Shown here: in pieces, positions 24,752 to 32,883 of the stretch
Layout of the letters: every line of letters starts with the position of its first letter
Position numbering within the stretch: position 1 is the first letter of the stretch
NCBI RefSeq assembly: GCF_003480915.1
Contig: NZ_QUKD01000013.1
Coordinates: forward strand, 62,001 to 126,000
Direction of reading: 5' to 3'
Length of the DNA stretch: 64,000 nucleotides
Source: Parabacteroides sp. TM07-1AC
GTDB lineage: Bacteria > Bacteroidota > Bacteroidia > Bacteroidales > Tannerellaceae
Made by a program: the position numbers and the translations under genes
Notes under the pieces: model-generated
Seen by the model: the letters and a program-made list of their open reading frames with translations, nothing else
Databases searched by the model: none
What the model was told of the DNA's origin: nothing

Positions 24752-24991
24752 GATATGATGACCGGATTTATTCGTAGATTCTTCTTAACAAACGCCCAAA
24801 ATTAGAGAATAAACGGGAGCTGCACAAAAAAATTCCCTGTTTTCACCTCGGTTGGTTTACATTTTTTCAGGGTAACCGCACCAAATAACACATGTCTTCT
24901 TCCTAATCCAAAAACGTCCTGCGCCGTATGAATTTCCCTGACTTTGTCAATGCACCACCTTGTCCTATCAAGTTTGGATTTATAGTGCCCG
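24752..24991. other. Spacer without recognisable gene
   Basis: The minus strand has an open frame running through 24802-25272, but it crosses the inverted-repeat element and the WYL remnant and shows no domain. Probably decayed sequence. Confidence 0.4.
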
Positions 24992-25101
24992 AGACCGCTA
25001 ATGCGATCTATTTTTGTAGGCTCCAAAAGAACCAGGAACGCGGATGACACGGATAAAACGGATGGGGACAGATCTACAGACTGAGATCGCGTCAGCGGTC
25101 T
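24992..25101. repeat. 110-bp element with 18-bp imperfect terminal inverted repeats
   Basis: AGACCGCTAATGCGATCT at 24992-25009 and AGATCGCGTCAGCGGTCT at 25084-25101 are inverted copies matching at 16 of 18 positions. Inside, CGGATG/CGGATA/CGGATG recur every 9 bases (25041, 25050, 25059). No coding capacity. The WYL homology begins right after the right arm. Confidence 0.65.
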
Positions 25102-25107
25102 AATAGG

Positions 25108-25651
25108 TTGCATATCCTGTTGGACGCCATCGACAAAGGGCGGACTGTCTGTTTCAACTATACTTCCTATTACGCAAAGGAGAAAACATATAACATTGAA
25201 GTCATTCCGTGCTTCGTCCGCTTGTTTGAACACCGCTGGTACTTGATCTGCGAGTATCCGGATCATAGCCAAATACGGGTTCTTGCCTTGGAGCAGATGG
25301 AAAATCTTATTTATAGGAGAGCAGACGCTTCTTCCATCCCCTGATATTACACCTGAGCATTTCTACAAGAATTGTTTTGGAATTATACGGGATAACAAGC
25401 AGCCGGAAAAGATAATTTTGAAAGTCTACAAGGAACAGGTGGATTATGTGCGATCACTTCCACTCCATCATTCTCAGCAGGAAGTGGAAACAGGTGATGG
25501 TTATGCCATTTTTCAATACTATATACGTCCGTCATTCGATTTCATCCAACAACTATTATGGCATAGAGAAAATATGGAAGTATTACAGCCAGCTTCACTC
25601 AGAAAGGAGGTTTACTCTATTCTTCAACAGCTACTGAGCCGTTATCAATAA
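25108..25651 (+). pseudogene. WYL-domain regulator remnant, 5' truncated and frameshifted
   Basis: Frame one (25108 to ~25310) reads the start of a WYL domain ('LLDAIDKGRTVCFNYTSY', 'VIPCFVRLFEHRWYLICEYPD', with the W-Y-L triad intact). The homologous continuation ('DITPEHFYKNCFGIIRDNKQPEKIILKVY' to 'LLSRYQ') is in the +1 frame, so there is a one-base insertion or two-base loss near 25305-25320. The N-terminal HTH half of the regulator is absent. The homology starts just beyond the inverted-repeat element. WYL proteins often regulate defence or stress genes, so this may be a relic of a control gene for the island. Confidence 0.78.
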
Positions 25652-25686
25652 CCATCATTAAAAACATTGTCCCAAAACACAAATGC

Positions 25687-25816
25687 TTTGCACCCCGCAG
25701 TGCAAACTTTTGCATTCGGCAATGCAAAGTTTTGCACTTCTGAATGCAAAGGCTTGCATTGACGAATGCAGTCCTGTGCACTATCGAATACAAAATTTTG
25801 TACCCTGAATACAAAA
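25687..25816. repeat. Array of six hairpins with exact 22-bp period
   Basis: TTGCA-type cores start at 25688, 25710, 25732, 25754, 25776 and 25798, exactly 22 bases apart. Most units are palindromic, for example TTTGCATT CGGC AATGCAAA at 25709-25728 and TTTTGTA ... TACAAAA at 25796-25816. Units differ in loops and drift at the right end. Lies between the WYL remnant and the convergent end of the DUF6078 gene. Confidence 0.9.
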
Positions 25817-25825
25817 CAACTACTA

Positions 25826-26278
25826 TTACTGCTTATTCCATTCGTAATGCCACTCGTAGCGATCGAACTCAATAGGCTCTTCCAGTCCGCATCGGGTCAA
25901 GATGGCAATGACCTTCTTCTGCATACGCGGATAGAGAGGTTTATCGCCACGCAACAGATGGTAATAATTGCGCTGACACACCAAACTGCACATGGAGTCG
26001 CGCACCGTACTGACTTTTCCGGATTCCACTTTTGCCAAAGCCTGTTTGAATCCATAAGCAACACGAACCTTCTCCGCCTTACGGAAGAAACGACATGCAG
26101 ACTCACCGGTAGGATCGACTAACAGCGGATTTATAATAGACAAAGAGACCTTCTTCTCCGTCGTGTCGCGAGCGGCCAGTCCTCTGAGGCATCCGCCGGC
26201 TGAAGCACAGTCGGGCTTCATACAAAAACTGAAATCACCGGGTGCGTTGTCGCAAAAATTATATTTATCTTCGTTCAT
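25826..26278 (-). CDS. DUF6078 family protein
   Basis: 150 residues from ATG 26278 (family start 'NEDKYNFCDNAPGDF'; a start at 26296 adds six residues). Cys-rich N-terminus ('FCMKPDCASAGGCLRGLAA') suggests metal binding. A basic middle ('ACRFFRKAEKVRVAYGFKQAL') and 'LLRGDKPLYPRMQKKVIAIL' complete a pattern common in gut Bacteroidetes under DUF6078. No known function; the helical C-terminal half could bind nucleic acid. It follows the AAA/PD-(D/E)XK gene by 14 bases on the same strand, so probably one operon. Confidence 0.75.
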   Translation of the reverse strand: MNEDKYNFCDNAPGDFSFCMKPDCASAGGCLRGLAARDTTEKKVSLSIINPLLVDPTGESACRFFRKAEKVRVAYGFKQALAKVESGKVSTVRDSMCSLVCQRNYYHLLRGDKPLYPRMQKKVIAILTRCGLEEPIEFDRYEWHYEWNKQ

Positions 26279-26292
26279 ATTACTTATTTTTA

Positions 26293-28023
26293 TCAAATAT
26301 CTTCTATCCGAACCAGTTCATGTCCCCGGAACTGCATCACGATCAAGTGAAGCTTCGTACCTTGTTTCAACTGGCGGACACGCGGAGCCTGGGCATAATC
26401 GCAAATCTGTATCACTGCCTCCTGCCATTGCTGCTCGGCCTTTGCTTCGCTATCTTTGGCGGACAGGTATTTCAATTCGATGATATAACTATGGGCCGTT
26501 TCATAATGCTGCAGGTCAGGCATAAGGAACAGATCACAGAAACCGTGATTCAGCTCCATCTCCGGAGCAGTCAGATAATAACCGTTTATGCTCAGGTAGG
26601 CTGTAAAGAAGCCTTGCAGGTTGCGCTCGCCCTCGATTGCACTGCGGACAGACGAGTTTTCCTTATAAGCATGGGCGATGAACTCAAACGTTTCACGCCA
26701 ACGGCCCTCGTAGGCCATATCGTAATACAAATCCTGCAAATGGTTCAGGTTGATATAACGGTTGTTTTGATATTCTTCCAGCATAAACTCGTAATACTGT
26801 TTACGCACATTGTTGTTGGGGATCCCCAATATGATACGATCGCCACGGGTTCCCGTTATCGTCAGCATACCGTAATAAAACAACAGACTGGGGAATATCT
26901 CCGGATTGGTGATTTCGGAGGCGGTAAAAGAAGTCACCAACGAAGTGATAATCTGACCTTCATCGGTAATTTTCCGCAAAACACCCTTACGGTCACCATC
27001 CAAACGATCCAACTGGATCAGCTTCTTCATTTTATTGTAGTCCGTGCGGGTGTTCGGGTCGATCATCTGTTCCGGAGACCGACCCAAATTTATAAAACTA
27101 CGCAGATAGTAAAACACCATATCACAGTTAAACATCTTCGGGTCACGATCCAGGCATTCTTCGGCAAAACAGTAATTGTCATACCAGGGCTTCATATCTG
27201 CAATCATATTCTCAATATCTACACTGACCGGCAACAAACCCGCATCCTTATAATAGTGAAGCATAGTACGCACATCCACTTCACTAAATCCCAACATCAT
27301 GTTAAACTGAAAATCCGTACTGATGTTCCAGCCTATATTGAACCCGCTTGTCAAATCGTCCAGCGTCACAGGACTGACACCCGTCATGAAGATACGTTCG
27401 AACATGCCCTTGTAGAGCTTAAAATGATCCCGGTAAAAATCGCTGGCATGTGTCAAATCATGATAGATCCGCTCCCCTTGTTCATTTAAAACGATATTCG
27501 TAAAATTATCATACTCATCAATGATCAGATAAAGAGGATACTCATGCCGCTTAGCTTCTATATCTATCTTCGCCAATTTATCGGCAGACGAATCACTTCT
27601 AAAAAACTCGTCCCGTAACTCTCTGGAATAAAATTCGGCATACGTACGCATAAAGCCATCCAACGCATTGCAACAATACCGGTTAAAATTCTCTTCCAAT
27701 GTTCCTCCCCCGGCAACGGCTTTCGAAAAATCAAAGAAAAGCACCTGATACCTTCCCTGCAACAGGGTCGGATGACTGCCGACCCATAGATTTCCGAAAC
27801 GTTTCTCAAACTTATCTTTCTGCGATATATCGTAATAGGCACGAAGCATACTCAGGAAAATACTTTTTCCAAAACGACGAGGACGAATAAAAAACAAGCT
27901 ATTCGGCTGCGCCTCCAACAGAGGCAGATACATCGTCTTATCCACATAATACTGGTTTTGCTCCACCACTTCCACAAAGTTGGAGACACCGTACGGTATC
28001 CGTTTTACATTCTCCATATTCAT
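26293..28023 (-). CDS. AAA-ATPase-like protein with C-terminal PD-(D/E)XK domain
   Basis: 576 residues. N-terminal AAA-ATPase-like domain (PF09820 type): 'IPYGVSNFVEVVEQNQYYVDKTMYLPLLE', a modified P-loop 'FIRPRRFGKSIFLSML', Walker B 'LYLIIDEYDNF', sensor 'GVSPVTLDDLTSGFNI'. The C-terminal DUF1703-type nuclease core is 'GFCDLFLMPD' then 'YIIELKYL', giving D...E-x-K. A paralogue lies at 50304. Widespread multi-copy family in Bacteroidales; function unproven, with defence, mobile-element or stress roles all open. Start may be ATG 28017. Confidence 0.88.
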   Translation of the reverse strand: MNMENVKRIPYGVSNFVEVVEQNQYYVDKTMYLPLLEAQPNSLFFIRPRRFGKSIFLSMLRAYYDISQKDKFEKRFGNLWVGSHPTLLQGRYQVLFFDFSKAVAGGGTLEENFNRYCCNALDGFMRTYAEFYSRELRDEFFRSDSSADKLAKIDIEAKRHEYPLYLIIDEYDNFTNIVLNEQGERIYHDLTHASDFYRDHFKLYKGMFERIFMTGVSPVTLDDLTSGFNIGWNISTDFQFNMMLGFSEVDVRTMLHYYKDAGLLPVSVDIENMIADMKPWYDNYCFAEECLDRDPKMFNCDMVFYYLRSFINLGRSPEQMIDPNTRTDYNKMKKLIQLDRLDGDRKGVLRKITDEGQIITSLVTSFTASEITNPEIFPSLLFYYGMLTITGTRGDRIILGIPNNNVRKQYYEFMLEEYQNNRYINLNHLQDLYYDMAYEGRWRETFEFIAHAYKENSSVRSAIEGERNLQGFFTAYLSINGYYLTAPEMELNHGFCDLFLMPDLQHYETAHSYIIELKYLSAKDSEAKAEQQWQEAVIQICDYAQAPRVRQLKQGTKLHLIVMQFRGHELVRIEDI

Positions 28024-28076
28024 GCTTGTTTTAGTTCACCTTCTGAGGTCAGACAAATATACGTTATTTCGAGCTA

Positions 28077-29294
28077 TCAGAGACTTTCACACAGTAAAAA
28101 ATCAGCTATATAGCAATGTTTCACCCCTTCTATATTATCCTGAAAGAAATCATCCATACTTACTACATATTTGGGATAATGATCATTAATAGCAAGCAAC
28201 GGAGCAAATTCGCGTTCTACAGTAGCTGGTGAAGATAATTGATAAGTAACCTGTACATATATTTTCTCATCCCGAAGAATCGCCACAAAGTCAACTTCTT
28301 TATCATCTTGCTTACCTACGTATACGTCATACCCTCTACGTTTTAATTCAAGATAAACCAGATTTTCCAACATGCCGGCAATCATCCGGTCTTTATAGCC
28401 CATTACCGCATAAATAAGCGACAAATCACTGACAAAATACTTTTCATTGGTCTGTAAAACCTCTTTCCCCTTTACATCATAACGCGGTACGCGCTGAATG
28501 ATAAATGCACTATCTAACGCATTCAAATAATTATAAACCGTATTCAAATCCACCTTCCGATGTTGACTTTTGAAATAGTCGGCTATATTCTTGGCGTTCA
28601 GCTTATTGCCTATATTATCAAATGCAAATTTGACAATCCGTTCCAGTAATTCTATATTCCGGATATTATTTCGTTGAACCGTATCCCGTAAAATCACAGA
28701 GGAATAAATATCATATACTATTTTATAGATAGTTTCATACGTATAATCAGCCGTATGGATAGCAGGAAAGCCTCCGGAACGAAGATATTTAACAAATTCT
28801 TCTTTAATATTCAATCCCTGCATATCTAAAGAAAGATCATGAAACCGGAGATATTCCTTAAAAGAAAGTGTCATGATATGAAAACTCACATAACGTCCCG
28901 TCAGATAAGTCGCAAGTTCAGAAGATAGCATTTTTGAATTAGACCCCGTTACATAGACATCAGAATTAAAGTCAACCAAAAAAGAATTTACAGCTTTCTC
29001 CCACTCTTCAACCTCCTGTACCTCATCCAATAAGATATAATAAGTATCCTTATCTTCTATACAGGAACGGATATAAGTGTACAATGCTTTCGAATCATGT
29101 ATATCAATCCATTCAAAGCTTTCAAAATTCATATAAATAATATGATCATCAGCCACTCCACGTCGTATCAGTTCATCTCTCAACAAACGTAAAATGACTG
29201 ATTTACCACTTCGCCGAATACCGGTCATAACCTTTACAAAAGGTTTGTCTATAAATGGTTCTATCTGTTTTATATACGAATCACGACTTATCAT
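28077..29294 (-). CDS. ATPase of the AAA_14/DUF4143 family
   Basis: 405 residues. Starts 'ISRDSYIKQIEPFIDKPFVKVMTGIRRSGKSVILRLL' with the P-loop GIRRSGKS, Walker B 'YYILLDEVQEVEEWE', then 'VYVTGSNSKMLSSELATYLTGRYV'. The C-terminal DUF4143 part ('NAKNIADYFKSQHRKVDLNTVYNYLNAL', 'NLVYLELKRRGYDVYVGKQDDKEVDFVA') contains E-L-K-R and an E-V-D-F motif like a divergent nuclease core. Its promoter region carries large palindromes. Biological role unknown; it is often sporadic between strains. Confidence 0.9.
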   Translation of the reverse strand: MISRDSYIKQIEPFIDKPFVKVMTGIRRSGKSVILRLLRDELIRRGVADDHIIYMNFESFEWIDIHDSKALYTYIRSCIEDKDTYYILLDEVQEVEEWEKAVNSFLVDFNSDVYVTGSNSKMLSSELATYLTGRYVSFHIMTLSFKEYLRFHDLSLDMQGLNIKEEFVKYLRSGGFPAIHTADYTYETIYKIVYDIYSSVILRDTVQRNNIRNIELLERIVKFAFDNIGNKLNAKNIADYFKSQHRKVDLNTVYNYLNALDSAFIIQRVPRYDVKGKEVLQTNEKYFVSDLSLIYAVMGYKDRMIAGMLENLVYLELKRRGYDVYVGKQDDKEVDFVAILRDEKIYVQVTYQLSSPATVEREFAPLLAINDHYPKYVVSMDDFFQDNIEGVKHCYIADFLLCESL

Positions 29295-29299
29295 ATAAA

Positions 29300-29412
29300 T
29301 AGTTTTAGGGATATAACCACAAATATAGCATATTTACTGATAGTTTTTAGGGTTATAACCCTAAAAACTATGCAATATTATCCTTTTATTATGGTTATAC
29401 CCCTAAAAGGAT
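29300..29412. promoter_or_regulatory. Promoter with three related palindromes 42 bp apart
   Basis: A perfect 30-base palindrome lies at 29341-29370 (half TAGTTTTTAGGGTTA). A related imperfect one lies at 29380-29412 (ATCCTTTTA ... TAAAAGGAT around GGTTATACC). A partial copy (TAGTTTTAGGGATATAACC) is at 29300-29318. Centres are about 42 bases apart. The minus-strand -7 box TATATTTG (29320-29327) lies between the first two, so the array brackets the promoter of the DUF4143 ATPase. Confidence 0.75.
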
Positions 29413-29511
29413 CAACTATTTCTTACCAATTGTAATTTGAATCTCCGAAATTACCTAATTTGATCGTTTGCCCCGCTTTTCCCCAACCTGTTTTTAAAAG
29501 CAATAACAACT

Positions 29512-29560
29512 AAAAACATAGGCAAAAAAGCGGAAATTTCGTCCAAAAAACATAGGCAAA
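29512..29560. repeat. 15-bp direct repeat, 34 bp apart
   Basis: AAAAACATAGGCAAA occurs at 29512-29526 and 29546-29560, just downstream of the FtsX-type permease. Purpose unknown; the spacer also holds a weak hairpin (GAGTGA/TCACTC) overlapping the permease stop. Confidence 0.6.
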
Positions 29561-29576
29561 CAGAGTGAATACACAC

Positions 29577-31958
29577 TCACTCCGTCTTTATTGACTTTAC
29601 CGGATTGGCAATAGCAGCTTTCAGCGACTGGAAACTTACCGTCAGAAGGGCAATCAGCGTGATAAACAAGGCTACTCCGGCAAAAATATCCCAACCGAGC
29701 ATAATCCGATAGTCATAATCCTTCAGGTAATGATTGGCTGCATATAAAGAGATCGGAATACCTACCGCAAAAGATATAAGTAAAAGTACCGTATAGGCTT
29801 TACCTAACAAGAACAGAATATCGATTATAGTAGCACCTAATACCTTACGTACGCCGATCTCTTTGGTTCGCTGCTCGGCAGAGAAAGCACTCAATCCCAA
29901 CAGCCCCAGGCAAGATATAAAAATAGCCAAAGCTGCAAACAATGCCGACAATTTCTCTATCAGGCGTTCATCACTAAACATACGATCGAAGCGTTCAGTC
30001 ATAAAGGTCGGCTCAAACGCATGATACGGTGTAAAGGAACGTAATACAGTCTGTATCCGTATTATTGCTTCTACTGCATCGACATCCAGTTTCAGGCGGA
30101 CAAATAAATAATTAGCTCTTTTAGGATTATAGAAAAACAAAGCAGGCTCCGGTTCCAATGCATAAAGATTTCCAAATACAAAATCTTTCATGATACCCAC
30201 AATCTCATTTTTGTTACCTTCCGACTGGCCGATCTTCCCTCCTACACGCCCTTCCGGTCCCATTAATTTAGCCAAAGCTTCATTGATCAAAACTCCTGTA
30301 CCACCTTTACTATCTTTCTTAGAGGGATCGATATCAACCCCATCGACCAGTTTTATTCCGGCAGCATCGATCAATCCATCCGATACAAAAGTGAAACAGA
30401 CTGAAACTTCTTCATCCGGATCTTTCCCATTCCAAACCCAGGGATTCGTAGTGTAACTTACCTGTAGAAGCGGACTGTCTGCAAATCCGCAACTCTGTAC
30501 CAAACCGGTATTCTTCAATTCATTCTGCACAGCGGAATAAGAATTACATAATTCTTTTGTGCCAGGAAAGCTAATCATATTCTCTTTTTCCATCCCGATA
30601 TCACGATTTTGTGCCAATCGTATCTGCAGAAAGATCACAAAAGTGGTACAGATCAGAATAAATGCCATCGTAAACTGAAAAATAACCAACCCCTGACGTA
30701 TCCAAGCCGCACTTCCTCCTTTACTCACTTTCTGCATTTTCAGTGTAGTCAGCGGATTGAAAGAAGATAAATACAAGGCAGGATAGCTACCGGCCAGGAA
30801 GGTACAGAACAAACCGATCGCCACCAGCCCTATCACAATCGTCGGATTGAGAAGACTAAAGGATAGTTGAGTCTCTATAAGTCCATTGAATAAAGGAAGG
30901 GTCAGCCAGATCAACCCAACCGAAATGATAAGAGCTATTGCTGTTATCAAACCTGACTCTGCCAGAAATTGCCGGATCAGGTATTTACGTTTAGTTCCGA
31001 ACGTTTTCCGTACCCCAACCTCCAATGCACGCTTTTGAGAACGCGCCGTCGAAAGGTTCATGAAATTAATGCAGGCAATCAAAAGGATCAGTACACCGAT
31101 CAGAAAGAAAAGAGAAACAGTCTTGATATAACCGCCTCCGGTTTCCACCCCATTTTTAAACTGACCATACAATAATATTTTATCGAGAGGATAGAAAAAC
31201 ATTTGGATAGATTTATAAGTAGGACCGGCCTTTTGAGAAGCCAATACATTCATTTTCTTATTCAACAGGTCTATATCCACACCCGGTTTCAATTCTACAT
31301 AAGTTTTTAACCAGGAAACACCCCATTCGTCTATATTCAATATTTTTTTCATCGCCTGTGCCTGAACACGAAAAGGTATTACCCATTCAAACTGGAAGGA
31401 AGTATTACCGGGCATATCTTCAAATACGCCCGTCACCTGATAGATAGTACCTTCATTAATCAAGCCTTTCCCTATCGGGTTTTCTTTTCCATAAATCTTC
31501 CGCGCCATCGAACGACTGAGAATGATCGAATATTGCGGTTCAAAAACATAGGACGCATCACCATAAATAAACTTCATACCGATCATATTAAAGAGAGTAG
31601 AATCGGCATAAGCTCCTTTTTCCTGAAAAGAATCCGTTGTATTTTCCGGTACAAAAATAAGTGTCTTGTCATTGTATCTCGTACTGTTTTCCACTTCCGG
31701 AAACTCGTCATCCAGTGTTTTCGCCAGCGAATTATTTGTTTCAAAAACAGTGACGCAATCTCCCGTAGTTGGATAATAGGTATAAGCTCCGATATACATA
31801 TTCCGGTAGTTGGGAATAGCCTTATTAAAATTCACCTTACTCTCGACCCAAAGAAAGATAAGCGCTGCCGAAGTAATTCCGATTGCCAGCCCGATGATAT
31901 TCAAAAAACTATATGTTTTACTCCGGAAAATAATCCGGATAGATCTTCTTATATTCAT
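29577..31958 (-). CDS. MacB/FtsX-type ABC transporter permease
   Basis: 793 residues. Layout: an N-terminal TM helix ('SFLNIIGLAIGITSAALIFLWV'), a MacB-like periplasmic core, three TMs with 'NFMNLSTARSQKRALEVGVRKTFG', then a second periplasmic domain and a closing FtsX domain ('ISCLGLLGLSAFSAEQRTKEIGVRKVLG'). This is the duplicated permease type of Bacteroidetes linked to drug, peptide or lipid extrusion across the envelope by mechanotransmission. 13 bases downstream of its ATPase gene and expressed from the sigma-54-like promoter at 32710. Confidence 0.93.
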   Translation of the reverse strand: MNIRRSIRIIFRSKTYSFLNIIGLAIGITSAALIFLWVESKVNFNKAIPNYRNMYIGAYTYYPTTGDCVTVFETNNSLAKTLDDEFPEVENSTRYNDKTLIFVPENTTDSFQEKGAYADSTLFNMIGMKFIYGDASYVFEPQYSIILSRSMARKIYGKENPIGKGLINEGTIYQVTGVFEDMPGNTSFQFEWVIPFRVQAQAMKKILNIDEWGVSWLKTYVELKPGVDIDLLNKKMNVLASQKAGPTYKSIQMFFYPLDKILLYGQFKNGVETGGGYIKTVSLFFLIGVLILLIACINFMNLSTARSQKRALEVGVRKTFGTKRKYLIRQFLAESGLITAIALIISVGLIWLTLPLFNGLIETQLSFSLLNPTIVIGLVAIGLFCTFLAGSYPALYLSSFNPLTTLKMQKVSKGGSAAWIRQGLVIFQFTMAFILICTTFVIFLQIRLAQNRDIGMEKENMISFPGTKELCNSYSAVQNELKNTGLVQSCGFADSPLLQVSYTTNPWVWNGKDPDEEVSVCFTFVSDGLIDAAGIKLVDGVDIDPSKKDSKGGTGVLINEALAKLMGPEGRVGGKIGQSEGNKNEIVGIMKDFVFGNLYALEPEPALFFYNPKRANYLFVRLKLDVDAVEAIIRIQTVLRSFTPYHAFEPTFMTERFDRMFSDERLIEKLSALFAALAIFISCLGLLGLSAFSAEQRTKEIGVRKVLGATIIDILFLLGKAYTVLLLISFAVGIPISLYAANHYLKDYDYRIMLGWDIFAGVALFITLIALLTVSFQSLKAAIANPVKSIKTE

Positions 31959-31971
31959 TCGTATTACTTTT

Positions 31972-32670
31972 TTAGTTTGTAGTGTAAGCCAATTCTTTCA
32001 AGAAGTTTTCCGTAACCGGTTTTCCATCCAGCATGTGAACGACACGATGACTATAACGGGCATCATGTTCGCTGTGCGTCACCATAACGACGGTAGTACC
32101 CGCATCATTGAGAGATGTCAATAGATCCATGACTTCCAAACCATTCCGGCTGTCCAGATTGCCGGTCGGTTCATCCGCCAGGATCAGTTTCGGGTCATTG
32201 ACTATGGCGCGGGCAATTGCCACCCGTTGCTGTTGTCCACCGGAAAGTTGTGACGGGAAATAGTTACGGCGGTGATTAAGCAGAACGCTTTTTAAAGCCT
32301 TCTCCACTTTCATTTTCCGCAAAGAAGCCTTCATTCCGCAATTCTCCAGGGGTAATTCAATATTCTCAAATACGGTAAGTTCTTCGATCAGGTTGAAACT
32401 CTGGAAAACAAACCCTATATTCTCCCGTTGCAAATCGCATCGTTTATTTTCATTCAGGCCGGTCACTTCGACACCATTAAGAAGATAAGAACCCGAAGTC
32501 GGATCGTCGAGCAATCCCAGGATATTCAATAAAGTGGATTTACCACATCCCGAAGGCCCCATGATAGCAACAAATTCATGTTCCTTTACATGGAGCGACA
32601 TACTGTCCAGCGCAATTGTCTCTACTTCATCCGTCCGGTATACTTTTCTCAAATCATTTATTCTAATCAT
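31972..32670 (-). CDS. ABC transporter ATP-binding protein (LolD/MacB type)
   Basis: 232 residues. Walker A 'GPSGCGKST', Q-loop 'VFQSFNLIEEL', signature 'LSGGQQQRVAIARAI', Walker B 'LILADEPTGNLDS', H-loop 'VVMVTHSEHDA'. All catalytic residues are present. Partner of the permease just downstream. The ATG lies ~40 bases from a sigma-54-type promoter facing it. Confidence 0.96.
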   Translation of the reverse strand: MIRINDLRKVYRTDEVETIALDSMSLHVKEHEFVAIMGPSGCGKSTLLNILGLLDDPTSGSYLLNGVEVTGLNENKRCDLQRENIGFVFQSFNLIEELTVFENIELPLENCGMKASLRKMKVEKALKSVLLNHRRNYFPSQLSGGQQQRVAIARAIVNDPKLILADEPTGNLDSRNGLEVMDLLTSLNDAGTTVVMVTHSEHDARYSHRVVHMLDGKPVTENFLKELAYTTN

Positions 32671-32709
32671 AGTATTATAAGTTATTCAGCATATTACCTA
32701 TATTCGAAA

Positions 32710-32725
32710 ACAAGCAGCGTACCAA
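32710..32725 (-). promoter_or_regulatory. Sigma-54 (-24/-12) promoter of the ABC operon
   Basis: Minus strand TTGGTACGCTGCTTGT against the consensus TTGGCACG-N4-TTGC: GG at -24, ACG, four-base spacer and TTG at -12 all fit. Transcription would start near 32699, about 28 bases before the ATPase ATG. Confidence 0.78.
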
Positions 32726-32777
32726 AACATTAACACCCTATCTATTAAAGCATTAGTCTAACACACAAATTTCCAAA

Positions 32778-32816
32778 GTGTCCATTACCGGACACCTTCT
32801 GTATGTCTGTGGACAA
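32778..32816. promoter_or_regulatory. Tandem enhancer-like dyads for the NtrC-type regulator
   Basis: GTGTCCATTACCGGACAC (32778-32795; arms GTGTCC/GGACAC) and TGTCTGTGGACA (32805-32816; arms TGTC/GACA) share the half-site TGTCC/GGACA. They are 55-95 bases upstream of the sigma-54 promoter, the usual place for activator sites. Confidence 0.65.
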
Positions 32817-32830
32817 AAAACAGAAACAAC

Positions 32831-32861
32831 TTTGGGATTCACCTCATTCTTGATATATTTG
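32831..32861 (+). promoter_or_regulatory. Housekeeping promoter of the NtrC/kinase operon
   Basis: -33 TTTG (32831-32834), 19-base spacer, -7 TATATTTG (32854-32861): complete Bacteroidetes primary-sigma promoter 22 bases before ATG 32884. It lies next to the second enhancer dyad, so the regulator may control its own gene. Confidence 0.72.
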
Positions 32862-32883
32862 CAATCTACTAAAAAGAGTTATT

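Noticed and set aside
24802..25272. Long minus-strand frame across the inverted-repeat element
   Set aside because: Crosses the element and runs antisense to the WYL remnant; no recognisable domain. Judged an accidental opening.
25687..25816. The 22-bp array considered as a CRISPR
   Set aside because: No constant repeat with unique 30-40 bp spacers, no cas genes, and the units abut directly.
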